Source: Takakia lepidozioides (lineage: Eukaryota > Streptophyta > Takakiopsida > Takakiales > Takakiaceae). Taken from it: 64,000 nucleotides of DNA. Below, one piece after another: positions 1 to 10,100 of this stretch. The position numbers and the translations under genes were made by a program. The notes under the pieces are model-generated. The model made no database searches, was not told the DNA's origin, and saw only the letters and a list, made by a program, of their open reading frames with translations. Position 1 is the stretch's first letter. Each line of letters opens with the position of its first letter. Location of the stretch: NCBI GenBank assembly GCA_030704615.1, contig CM060734.1, positions 3,162,001 to 3,226,000 of the forward strand. Direction: 5' to 3'.

Positions 1-1205
1 ACAAAGTAGGCCACCAGTATCCTGCGAGTAGTATCTTTCTACTGGTAGTCTCTTCTCCAAAATGACCTCCAGCCACTCCTTTATGAACTTCCGCCAAAAC
101 TTTATTTACTTCATGGTGGTACAAGCATCGTTTTAGTACTCCATCAGGTCCTAACTTATACATTCTGCTTCCTACCATAGTATAAGGTAAAGCTTTGATA
201 GCGATTCTCTTCCTCTGCTCCTTACCATAACTAGGTGGGCACTAACCATGAGCAAGGTAGTATCTGATTGGCCACTGCCAATCTAACCAGTCATCTGCAC
301 TTCCCTGCACCTCCACTGCAAAGAGACTCGCATCTGGTAATTGATCATCTATTCCTGTGGCTGGTTCTCCTGTTGACAATCGTGACAAATGATCCGCCAC
401 AAGATGCAGTCTCCCAGGCTTGTAAACAACCTCGAACTCAAACTCGTGCAAGATTATCAACCATCTTGTTATTCTTCCGCTTATCAGAGGTTTGTTTACC
501 AGGTATATCAGAGCCTGGTGATCCACATAGAACATAAACTTCTTACCCAACAGGTAATGCCTGAATTTCTTCACTGCATGATCATTGCCAATGCTTCTCT
601 TTCCGTTGTGCTATAGTTCCTCTCAGCACTGTTCATCAACCGGCTAGCATAGTACACAGGTGAATCTATATTCCCTGTAACATTCTGGGCTAACACCGCT
701 CCCAACGCTTCTCCTGATGCATCGCAGTGAACATGGAATACTACATGCCAGTGAGGGTTAATCAGCACAGGTGTAGTTGTTACTGACAGTGTAAGTTCCT
801 CAAATGCCTGTTGACATTCAGCTGTCCAGGCAAACACTGCATCTTTCTTCAGTAGTTTGCTCAATGGTGCTGCTATTTGTGCATACCTTTTGACAAATCT
901 CCTGTAATAACTGGTTTGCCCAAGGAATCTCCGTAGACTTTTAACATTCACTGGTGGTGGAGAGGCTTTAATGGACTCTGTCTTTCTGGGATCCATAAGG
1001 AGTCCCTTCTTACACACAATGTGTCCCAGAAGCACCCCTGAGTTCACACAGAAAGTACACTTCTCTGGATTCAGGCCCAGACCTCTCATCCTGCATCTGG
1101 CCAAACATAACTCCAATTTATGCAAGTGCTCACTCTTAGAGCTGTACACACTGAAATCATCCAGATACTCATGAAAAGATTCACTTATCACTCTCTGAAA
1201 GGTCG
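1..1205 (-). pseudogene. Ty3/gypsy pol fragment: RT C-terminus, RNase H, start of integrase
   Basis: Read on the minus strand, 1191-571 and 574-242 encode the end of a reverse transcriptase, the connection region (FLGQTSYYRRF) and an RNase H domain (HCDASGEALGAVL near 740; TEREALAM near 590; VDHQALIYL near 530). The reading frame breaks at about 571-574. It is the same family as the pol at 14.8-17.4 kb. Compared with that copy, it lacks eight residues containing the catalytic LDD motif; the loss lies between two similar GATGAxTTC stretches, so it looks like a short-repeat deletion. At about 1205 it abuts an unrelated gene fragment within a shared GCACCAGCG-type sequence. The window edge truncates the integrase end. 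It cannot encode a working polymerase. Confidence 0.9.
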
Positions 1206-2298
1206 CTGGTGCAGCGGGTGCAAGAGTTTGCCAATTCCCTCAGTGTCGACCTCCTGCGCAAGTCGGAGGCAAAGGCAGACAGAACCTGATATAGGCTGAG
1301 CGTCGACGCCATGGTGGACTACATATTTCAGGTAAAGCTCTTGACAGTTTTGTTGAGCTAATCTGTCTCTCCTCCCCCAATAGAAGAAAAGGTCTTCACC
1401 GTGATTTCTAATCTCCTCCCCCAATAGAAGAAATTGTGTTGAGCAGGATCTCTAATCTTATGTGCGTATTCTTGACAGACGAAAATACAGCAGGATTTGG
1501 CACATGCGTGGAGGTTCTACATGGAGTCAGAGGAGAAGAATCCAACCCTCCCGGCACTCGAATCGTATGTCAAAGCTGCGGAGGTGAGGGCCCGCATAAA
1601 GTACAAGTCGCGGATGGTAAAGTACGTGGCCATAGCTGATCCCGCCCTTGGTGCCGACTTTCTGGTGGAGGTGGGGAAGCACTACTCTCGTGCTCTGAAG
1701 CCCACGATGACATTGGAGAAGCTCCATCGTCTAGCCACATCCTGTGTGGATGCAACAGAAAAGGTGATACATTCTTAACCAAATTGTGGTGGCAACAACT
1801 CCTTTTTGTGGTGTTTGGCGCTTACGAATATGCTGGGTGGTTGGACACCCGGTGGCTCCAAATCTGGAATGGTTCCCAAAGTACCAGGGACATGTGGAGC
1901 TTCCCCAAACCGGACAAACTCTCTGACCCCACATTCGACATGTGGATGAACCGCATGACATGGTGGTTTCAGGTACTTCCCCACGCTTCGTTTGGGGCTT
2001 CTACTCTAGTAGGGGGTGGATTCATTGTATTTTTTCAGGAAAGCGATCTGATGGAGAATCTCCACAGGTGACAACGAATGCGCAAGAGCAGCTGGACACA
2101 CAAGCACATCAGTTCAAGATGGAGATATCTCCTGCAGCAGAGAGCCTACGTGACTATGTGACGAGGTACTTTCTGCTCTACAAAACCAACCTATTCTTTC
2201 GGGAGATAGCAGATGCTCGCCGGAGCCACGAGTTCACCGACCAGCCGAACGCGGACAAAGCAGCAATGCGCCTTCTGTACAGGTACATACGCGCTCTG
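1206..2298 (+). pseudogene. ParB/methylase-like gene family, broken copy 1 (exons 2-5)
   Basis: This stretch matches exons 2 to 5 of the gene at 7136-11553. Pieces: 1206-1331 (end of exon 2), 1479-1763 (exon 3, exactly 285 bp as in the other copy), about 1817-1972 (exon 4, ending in MTWWFQ before a GT) and 2069-2282 (exon 5, ending LLYR before a GT). Shared motifs include KYVAIADPALG, KHYSRA, LEKLH and DYVTR. A TGA at 1287-1289 replaces the Trp of DRTWYRL, and the exon 4 acceptor looks lost. Retroelement fragments cut off both ends. A direct repeat of about 20 bp (CTCCTCCCCCAATAGAAG) occurs twice in the intron between 1369 and 1431. It is a dead duplicate that retains its introns, so it arose by DNA-level copying and not by retroposition. 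Confidence 0.85.
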
Positions 2299-2768
2299 GG
2301 GTACAGCAGACTAAGGTAGAGTCCATTGCACAGGTTCCACGCCCCATGGATGTGAGCCGAGTTCGAGCTTTCATGGGGTTAGCAAACTATTATAGACGGT
2401 TTGTTAAGGGATTTAGTGCCATTGCAAAGGCTCTAACCAAGCTGACCAAGGTGGACCAGGAGTGGCAGTGGGAAGATAAGCAAGAACAAGCTTTTCAAGA
2501 GCTCAAGGCGAGGTTGACCTCGGCGCCCATCTTGAGACGACCTATCAGGGGCCGTCCTTTTCAGCTGCATACATATTGGAGCATGTTGGGGCTTGAAGCG
2601 GTGCTCACACAGGTGGATGATGAGGGAAGAGAGTTCGTAGTGGCTTATGCTAGCCGCTCGAACAACGTTGCAGAGTCTAAGTATAGCTCATATGAGGGAG
2701 AATGCTTAGCTGCAGTGTGGGCCGTGGCACATTTCAGGTGCTATCTATACGACAATCTCTTCACCCAA
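2299..2768 (+). pseudogene. RT/RNase H fragment of the DNMT-PHD retroelement family
   Basis: The open stretch 2346-2768 encodes the connection region (RAFMGLANYYRRFVKGF) and the start of RNase H (AYASRSNN, YEGECLAAVWAV). It is nearly identical in sequence to 38031-38440 of the retroelement at 30332-41336. Where that copy has a TAG (38289), this one keeps CAG, which shows the ancestral codon. The fragment stops at about 2768 and is fused head-on to an inverted integrase fragment of the same family. Confidence 0.9.
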
Positions 2769-3727
2769 TCTCCTAGGTGTCCCTTCTGCAAGCCATACTT
2801 GCGCAAACCCCTCTTTACTGTCTGAACAACTCTCTCTGCCAAGCCATCGGCCTCAGGATGATCCCGAGAAGTGGTGCGGTGGTCTATCAAGGCCTTGTCA
2901 CACAAAGCCTGAAACTCCCCCAAGAACTCTCTCCCTTGGTCCGTGAGTACCTCAGCTGGAGCACCGAATCGGCTAAGCACACAATCCAAGAATGCATACG
3001 CAGCTCCCTCACTAGCCTTATCAGGCAATGGAACCAATTCAATCCACTTGGAAAAGTGCTCTACCTTCACCAACATGTACTTGTTGTGGCGCATGGTAAG
3101 TGGCAACGGCCCTGCGAAGTCAAGACTCCACCTGTAGCCCAATCCCATGATCGGAAGAGGGTGCAATTGTGGAGTAGGGGCGTTGAATGAAGCACGCACC
3201 CTGTCACACACCATGCACCTAGCCACAAATTGTTGCACCTCTGTGTGCATACCACGCCACCAATACTGCCCCTGTAGTAGACTATGAGTGCGTCGCACCC
3301 CAAAATGCCCCAACTCCTCATGGGCATGCCGCACTAACCGTGCCCGCTGTGTTGGGTGAGGCACAATCCTCACTCGACCATCCTCCCACACTCGGAGCAG
3401 GTGTGTCCCTTCCCACTTGAACCTCTTGGCTCGTTGTAGGATCCGATCCCTCTCCTTGGCAGTCATAGTGGCTGCAGTGTCTCCAGTGCGGCGGTAGTCC
3501 AACACAACTGAATCCTCATGTATATCTTTGGCGCCACCTTGTTCATTGCTGGCCTCAGGGTCCTCAGACACTTGATCTACAGTCATCCCTATTGCAGGTC
3601 CAACCTAGCCTTCCGCTGCCAAGATACACAGAAATGCAGATGCATGCCATCCGGGCATCATCTCCTCGTCCGTCTCACCATGCCACCGAGCTCCAGTGTC
3701 ATCCTGTTGGCTCATGCATGGATTGCG
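2769..3727 (-). pseudogene. Integrase fragment of the DNMT-PHD retroelement family, inverted
   Basis: On the minus strand 3586-2741 encodes an integrase HHCC zinc-binding domain (HAHEELGHFGVRRTH ... CMVCDRV), then the start of the DDE core (SLDFAG; LTDQG; EADGLAERV). The reading frame is continuous for 281 residues and better preserved than the matching region of the full element (38.7-39.6 kb), where QYWW has become two stops. Sequence similarity continues to about 3727 on the N-terminal side. The fragment is inverted relative to 2299-2768, so the pair is a rearranged chimera and not one element. D, D and E of the core are all visible. It lacks the rest of the element and has no promoter of its own. 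Confidence 0.9.
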
Positions 3728-4561
3728 ACTCTCCAGGGTCGCAACGGGACATACTGGGTAGTGATGGACGTACACTACCTGAGCCTTAGGCAGAGACGGC
3801 TAAGTACGCGGTACTTAGCCAATGGCGGGACAAGGGTACATTACCACGAGAGCAGTAGTGGGTAGTGTAGTAACCGTGAGCCGTGAACCACCATATCACA
3901 CGGTCACGTTAGCATAGGCTTTAACCAATAGAGGGAGTAGTGGACCGTTTACCACTATTGCTCACGACCACTACAACGAGCCACTTTTTAGCAAATCTTT
4001 TAGGTTGCGTAGGCAGTTAGGCAAACGGTCATTAACGACCACAGGCTGTAACGGCTCTTTTGAGCATAGTATAAAAAGACTGCACGCAACTTAGAGTGTG
4101 TGCAATATGAGTAGGAGTATCAGTGATCACTGTGTACTTCTGTGATGATGTGACGAACTCTGAAGTAAAGCCATGCTATTCGAAGTATCGCTGTTTAGAG
4201 TGAATGTGAGATGGAGAGAATGTGCATTATGAGAGAACGTGAGATGGTGAGAATGTGTATCATCTTAAAATAGTTCTTGTTTTATCTTGACTACCATCTG
4301 CTTGTATGAACAGAGAGGCTTCAGTCTTTTTGACTAAGATCTTTTATGCTAAAGAGACTGTAGATTGGGCTTAATCAATAGGATTAAGCAGCCTGCAGGG
4401 ATATGGCTTCATACGATGTTCATGGTTTAGCTATCCTTAAAATGATTACTTCGTAATCGTTTCTGGAAGCATACCATCGGACAACCTCTGTTGCATGTCT
4501 TAGGAAACGGGCAGTAGTGTTGATAGCCTGTTTTGTCTAAGTCATAAACCAGCTGTTAACA
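3728..4561 (+). repeat. LTR-like region upstream of the gag element, with TATA box
   Basis: No coding sequence is apparent. The stretch runs directly into a primer-binding site at 4564 and then gag-type ORFs, which is where a 5' LTR should be. A TATA box (TATAAAA, 4070-4076) lies about 490 bp before the primer-binding site. The end reads TTAACA just before it, consistent with a CA terminus. The left boundary is not defined, because the sequence joins an integrase fragment near 3727 and no second LTR copy is present in the window for comparison. Confidence 0.55.
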
Positions 4562-4563
4562 TT

Positions 4564-4581
4564 TGGCGACCATACTGGGGA
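4564..4581 (+). promoter_or_regulatory. Primer-binding site of a gypsy element
   Basis: The 18-mer TGGCGACCATACTGGGGA begins with TGG, the complement of a tRNA CCA end, and sits between the LTR-like region and the first ORF. The identical 18-mer recurs at 23184-23201 in front of a homologous pair of ORFs. Identical sequence at equivalent positions in two diverged copies argues for function. The tRNA is not identified; the layout resembles Athila/Tat-type sites. Confidence 0.7.
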
Positions 4582-4589
4582 CTAACGGT

Positions 4590-5030
4590 ATGTTGAGCTC
4601 AAAAGTACTCAAAGAAGGATGGTTACTCAGAGATTTCTTGAAATCACGACAGAACGAGTCAACAGAAGCAAAGGAATGGAAAACATTACTGGGAAAATTT
4701 CATGGTTTACCAAAAGCAATACAACAGAAAATCTTTCTTTCAGTCGCGAAAGAAGATGACAAATGGGGATTGAAGGGAGGAGTGATCAGTATTATACGAG
4801 CACCCTGGGAATGTAGGACTAGAAGTGAAGAGTGGTTGTCTTGTCTAGCTCTATTGATTACTCTAATACCTATCAAAAAAGTTTGTTACACTAGTTATAT
4901 TTTCAGAGAAGGATGTTCAAATTATGAATATTGTCACACGATCATAGAAGCAGTAGAGTACTGGATACCCAAAGACTTATTGCAAGTCAGATACACTGAA
5001 AAAGATAGATGGTATTATTGTGCCCATTAA
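4590..5030 (+). CDS. Small ORF upstream of gag, unknown (gypsy element, copy 1)
   Basis: A 147-residue ORF starting from the ATG at 4590, just after the primer-binding site. It is homologous to the ORF at 23203-23769 in the same position of another copy. Shared features are a LL/IKEF start segment, LPxxxxxxI, the block WGLxxGVIxI and YWIPKDLL or NWIPKDIL near the C-terminus. I recognise no catalytic motif. Being conserved between diverged copies and ahead of the gag ORF, it may be a matrix-like N-terminal part of Gag or a separate accessory protein. It ends 160 bp before the gag ORF in a different reading frame. Confidence 0.6.
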   Translation: MLSSKVLKEGWLLRDFLKSRQNESTEAKEWKTLLGKFHGLPKAIQQKIFLSVAKEDDKWGLKGGVISIIRAPWECRTRSEEWLSCLALLITLIPIKKVCYTSYIFREGCSNYEYCHTIIEAVEYWIPKDLLQVRYTEKDRWYYCAH

Positions 5031-5195
5031 AAAGTTTGGTGATCAATCAGTAAAAAGGAAAATTAAGTCGTAATACGGATTCTTGCAAGATAGGATAAAT
5101 CTTGAAGAAAGGGTAGAGACATTATAAATTTTCTTTACTGACATACCAAGACTGTTTAAAGGGTACCGAAAAGGAATTCTACATATGATGTGGGA

Positions 5196-6395
5196 ATGAA
5201 TGAGGAAATTAAAGAAAAAGCTAAACAAGACAGAGCTGAACGAATAGAGAAATATGTTGTAGAAAGGGAGGCTCGGTTAAAAGAAGAATTTCCAGAATTA
5301 CAGAACTTGAAAATTATTCAAGGTGAGACATCAAACAGTGATAAACCAGAAGATCAGGAAATCGGATCGGTGGGAAGTGGGAACACTACACCAGAAGAAG
5401 TTGCTAGTAATGTACTTGGTGAATGGTTACCACAAGAAAGATCTGAAGGACCTTCTACAGTAACAAGCCCAAATCGAGGTTTTGCTGAAATATTAGAAGA
5501 AAGATTTGAGAACATTTTGAGTGAAGAAGGTGAAAGAAGTGAAAGCACTTCTCCAGAAAGGATAACCAGAACTGCACTCAAAACTTTTAAAGATTCATTA
5601 AGCTTAGTAGGGACAGCAGCTGGAAGACGACTATCATTGGGACAAGGACCTCCTAGCTTTGAATCACTGTTTGGAAGACAAACACCAACACCACCACAGC
5701 CAGCAGCAGCGGGACCATCCCAGTTTGGACAACCAGTTGCACCAGCTGCACCGATGGCTTTAGCAGCAAGCAAAACCAGACCACCATTTCCTTTATATGA
5801 TGGGAAATCTGATCCAGATATCCATCTTAATCAATTTGAAAACATGTGCACCATTTACAATGAAGCAACAGACCAAGAGAAGATCCGACTATTTCCTTGT
5901 TCAATGGCTCGGAAAGGCATTGAATGGTTGGCAACTTTCCCAGCCAATCACTTTGCAAATTGGGCGGATATGAGAGCCGCGTTTCAAGAAAGATATAGAT
6001 CCAACAAATCCACGTATGAAATCTTCACAGGATTACAGAACCTAAGACAGAAAAAAAAAAAATTGGTAGTCGACTACCTGGAGAGGATGAAGACTCTGAT
6101 CAGGAAACTACCTCAAGCACCAGGGGATGATTTGCAAAAATCATGGTTCATCAATGGACTTCGTCCTGAATACGTAACCATGGTTACAGTCATGCCTAAC
6201 AACACTTTGGCTGAAGCAGTAGGGACTGCAAAGAAGTTGGAATTGGGATTCCATCAGAGCATAAGCAAAGATTCCAAGGATCTCTTGGAAGAAGAAGACT
6301 CTGATGATGAAAAAAAAGCCCAAGCAAAAGAAGAAAGAAGTGATTGGCAAAACCACTTTGGATCAGAGGATAGCAGAGGCTATCAAGAATTTTAA
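5196..6395 (+). CDS. Gag protein of gypsy element (copy 1)
   Basis: About 399 residues from the ATG at 5196. The N-terminal half is charged and low complexity (Glu/Lys-rich, then Pro/Ala-rich around 5690-5770). The C-terminal half is a retrotransposon gag domain: PPFPLYDGKSDPDIHLNQF, then IEWLATFPANHFANW, RAAFQERYRS, DYLERM and SWFINGLRPEY. It ends in an acidic tail at a TAA (6393). Zinc-knuckle motifs follow in another frame (6396-7087), so a frameshift near 6395 has probably split the original Gag. The same family is present at 23791-25797 with the knuckles in frame. Confidence 0.8.
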   Translation: MNEEIKEKAKQDRAERIEKYVVEREARLKEEFPELQNLKIIQGETSNSDKPEDQEIGSVGSGNTTPEEVASNVLGEWLPQERSEGPSTVTSPNRGFAEILEERFENILSEEGERSESTSPERITRTALKTFKDSLSLVGTAAGRRLSLGQGPPSFESLFGRQTPTPPQPAAAGPSQFGQPVAPAAPMALAASKTRPPFPLYDGKSDPDIHLNQFENMCTIYNEATDQEKIRLFPCSMARKGIEWLATFPANHFANWADMRAAFQERYRSNKSTYEIFTGLQNLRQKKKKLVVDYLERMKTLIRKLPQAPGDDLQKSWFINGLRPEYVTMVTVMPNNTLAEAVGTAKKLELGFHQSISKDSKDLLEEEDSDDEKKAQAKEERSDWQNHFGSEDSRGYQEF

Positions 6396-7087
6396 AGATG
6401 AAGGGCCACGAAAGGCAACATGGTGTCACAAATGCGGGACTACAAGAACCTGGCAACATAATGCTATATGAAGGACAAATACTGTGATATTTGTCATATG
6501 AACAATCATAATACCAGCCATTGTATTTACAACCAACGGGCCAAGAAGACTGGGTACACACGAGAGGTGGGGGTACACCAAGTCCAAATTCGACGGGGAG
6601 GATCGGACGAACCAAGACGATACAATATGGGTAATCGTTATCAGAGGCCACGAAATGAATATCCACCAAGGGATAGGGAACATCAACCCAGAAACAAAGA
6701 AAGCACGAGATGCCACTATTGCAAGAAAGAGGGACACTGGAAACATGAATGCCAGTTGCGAATCAAGCATGAGGCAGAAGTGGGAAACATGGAAGCCGGA
6801 CCAAGTGTAGCCGTAAGTGTGGTAACCCCTGTAGTGGATACCCTTGCGGTAACCCGAACTCAAGCCAAGCAACAAAAACCTCCATATAAGGAGATTGAAG
6901 AAGAACGGAAACGATATCCAGAAAGTGCAGCATGGCAGGAGGAAAAGAGCTTACACCAGGAAGTAAGTAAAGTCATAGCTCAAATGCAAGAGGGAACCCA
7001 TATACCTTCTGGAGAGCCAACTCCAGATAAGCAAATCAGACCAACGGTGAAGACCATGAATACAACCACGGAAACAGAATTGGCTGA
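6396..7087 (+). pseudogene. Gag C-terminus with CCHC zinc knuckles, cut off
   Basis: From 6468 the frame encodes CDICHMNNHNTSHC, a basic Arg-rich linker and CHYCKKEGHWKHEC, two CCHC knuckles typical of nucleocapsid, followed by a Glu/Lys-rich segment to about 7040. The preceding 70 bp hold a decayed third knuckle (WCHKCG). No protease or polymerase follows. The sequence changes to the ParB/methylase-like gene between about 7040 and 7090, so the retroelement was truncated here or lost its 3' part. Confidence 0.75.
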
Positions 7088-7135
7088 AGTAATCTGCCTG
7101 CAGATGTTGGGGCCGACTCTGCTGCAGCGAAGGCA

Positions 7136-10100
7136 ATGGGATCGACCGTTGATCTCGATTTGGTACCGGAGGAGGGTGCTGCCGCTCAATGTTCGCAGCA
7201 AGACCTCACCACCGATGAGCAAGCAGGCCCGGAGGAGGCCTCTGCAATGGCAGAATTGCCCGCAGACAGGCCCCAGAGTGCAGCTCCAGTTGAGGATGCT
7301 CCAGCTGCTCAGCCACTACCGGCACTTACAGACATGTCTCCGGAGGATTTCAAAGGTGCAGCGGATAAAATGTTGGAGGAGACACACAGTAGCATTGGCA
7401 GAGTTCTGGGCAGCAGGGTATTCCAGCGGACTCTTCGAATCCCACTCTGTCGCATGGTCTCCCTTCCCATTGTCAGGCAGGCCCTTCCCGGAGATGTGGA
7501 TAAGCTCAAGTTCGCATTTCGAGAAGGGTACCGTCTGGGATCGGCAGCGTTTTACGTTTCCATTGAGAATGAGGACGGCAAAACTCGTGGACCCACTGCC
7601 GATGAATTGTCAACGTGGGATACCCACTGGCACACTCGCAACGACGAATTCGAGGCGACGCTGAAGGGTGATCCAGACTTCGGCCATATGTCGGGTAAAA
7701 TGTTTTTTGTGTGGGACGGGAATCACCAACTTCTCGCCTGGTGGGAGTACATCAAGCAGAACCATGCCAAGCACATTGGCTGGCATTACATGGTGGAGTG
7801 TGTCATCCTGAAGGTGAAGGCGGCAGACTCCTCCCTGCTCAAGAATGCCATGGTGGACCTCAACTCGTAAGATACTCATACCCTCCCTAGCACGTTCGAA
7901 ATGCGGTGCCGCATTTCGGTTTCCATTCTGGTTTGTTTCCGTGCTTCCGTGTACTGAACTGGAGAGTGTGCCTTGCAGGGTCACTGAGAATGCGTACGTG
8001 CATACCCACATGGCACATATGTTGTACAGGGTGAGGAAAACTGGTCTCACTGATCCGCAGATGTTTGCGGAAATGCTGGAGCCCGAGCTCATTCAGAAAG
8101 CCGTTGCAAAAACAGACCGGACATGGTATCGTCTCACTATGGATGGAATGGTGGAGGTGATATACGAAGTAAGTCGTCCTCCAATTTCCCTCTGCTCATC
8201 CTTCCCCAATTTTCAGTAATGTTTCCACATGAATCGAATGTAACGCTTCTGCATGTTTTTGTTGGCAGTCAAACATCAAGCTGGATTTGGCCCATGCCAA
8301 ACGCTTCTTCATGGAAAGTGAGGGGCAGGTCAAAATGTTGCAGTCATTGACTGAGCACTTGAAGGAAGCCGGTGTCAAGTCCAGAACCAAATACAAGTCA
8401 AAGCTTGTGAAGCTGGTGGCAATTGCAGATCCGGCACTTGGAAAGGACTTCATCCCCGAGATTGCAAAACACTATTCTCGGGCCATGCAGCCGACCATGC
8501 AATTGGAGAAACTGCATCACCTCTCAACGGCATGTGTGGAGGCGAAAGAGAAGGTGAGGTTTCAATGCACTGAAGTTCCTTCCTAGCAATAGCCACTCTC
8601 TTCCAGCTCCTGACATTGGATCGGAAATGGCAGACACGGTGGCTGTCGATCTGGAATGCATCCGAGAGCATGAGGACAATGTGGTCTTTTCCACTGGAAG
8701 TTTCCGACCCTGCAGTGGATGTGTGGCTCAACCGTATGACTTGGTGGTTCCAGGTAATTCAAGGTACTTCCCCAGATTTGCTTTTCTGACATGAATTCCC
8801 TGAACTGCTACGTGACAATGCATTTGGGAATCGCAGGTAATGTCGAATGCGAAGGAGCAAGTCGTAATGCACACAAATTCGTTCGGCTTGTACGTCAAAT
8901 GGGATGGAACACAGACATTGGAAGACTACGTGACACGTTTCAGATGTGCGTACAAGGACAACCTTTTCGCCAGAGAGCTACAGACAGCAAGAAGGAGCGT
9001 GGAGTTTACACATCAGGAGGGAGCGGGGAAAGCTGCAATGCGAATTGTTTACAGGTGAAGCACAGCTGCCCTTGTATGCGAAGCCTGGTTACGAGGTTTG
9101 TCTCGGAAATGCGGCACCGCATTCGCATTTTATGTTTTCGGTGGCACTCTGCGAGTAGGTTGGTCTCAACTTTTGCTCACGCATGCTGACTGCCTTGCAG
9201 GTATATGAAATACGTGCTCCTTCAGACAGGGGCCCTGGCTCAAGAGCCCCCATTCTTCATGGCTTGGACCGTGGCGGGCCCAAGTTGTGTCTACACACCC
9301 GAGATGCAGAAACAATGGCATCCCGCGCATCTCGTTGGATGCCCGTGGTACCTAGACATGTCTGGCGGTATTGTTGACGAGTCTGAGAAAGATCTGCACG
9401 CCTTGGCAGAAGAGAAGAGAAAGGAAAGACGTGTCCCTGCTGGGCCAAAGTCGGCAAAGGAATCTGCTGCTCTGGAAGAATCCAGAAAGGCAGCTGAGAT
9501 GGCACAAAAGACGGTGGATGCAGCTGTGCAGGCCCAACAGAAGGGGTCGAAGAAGAGGACTCGCCAGCAAGGAGCAGCTGTTGTGACACCCGCCAAAACG
9601 AAGAAGCAGAAATAGCTTGTTCAGGAAGAGGGTGAGGAAGAGGACTCCGATGGAGACTTTGCAACCAGCCCACCCCCCCAAACGCAGGCTGCCTCCCCTG
9701 TGCCCACCGTTGTCACGAGAGGCACGAGAATTGGCTCGGCAAAGAAGGCACTCTTCAACCCCCCAGGGGGGCACCCTTTCGAGCCGGTGGAAATGAAGAG
9801 GCCGAAAGTGGCTCCCGAAACAGTAGTCCAGTGTGTAAATGAGAGTTTCTTGGCGGCTTTGGATGGACGGGCAGCCAAGTTGGCACACATGAAGACCATG
9901 GAGGGTCTGAAGGGCAGAGCACTGAAGAAGGCGACTGCCAAAGAGCCTTCCGACACCCCAGGATTTCAGAATATGGTCTCGTTCTTTGAGAGGGTGTGTG
10001 CAGACAAGGATTGTAGGAGGGGCGGAAATGCCACAGAGTGGTCTTGCGATATGATCATCTTGGATATTCCGGACGGAGAGCCTGTGGAAGGACTGCAAGC

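Noticed and set aside
9613-9615. TAG read as glutamine (altered genetic code)
   Set aside because: In the elements TAG sits where sister copies have CAG, along with TGA, TAA and frameshifts, so ordinary mutational decay explains it better.
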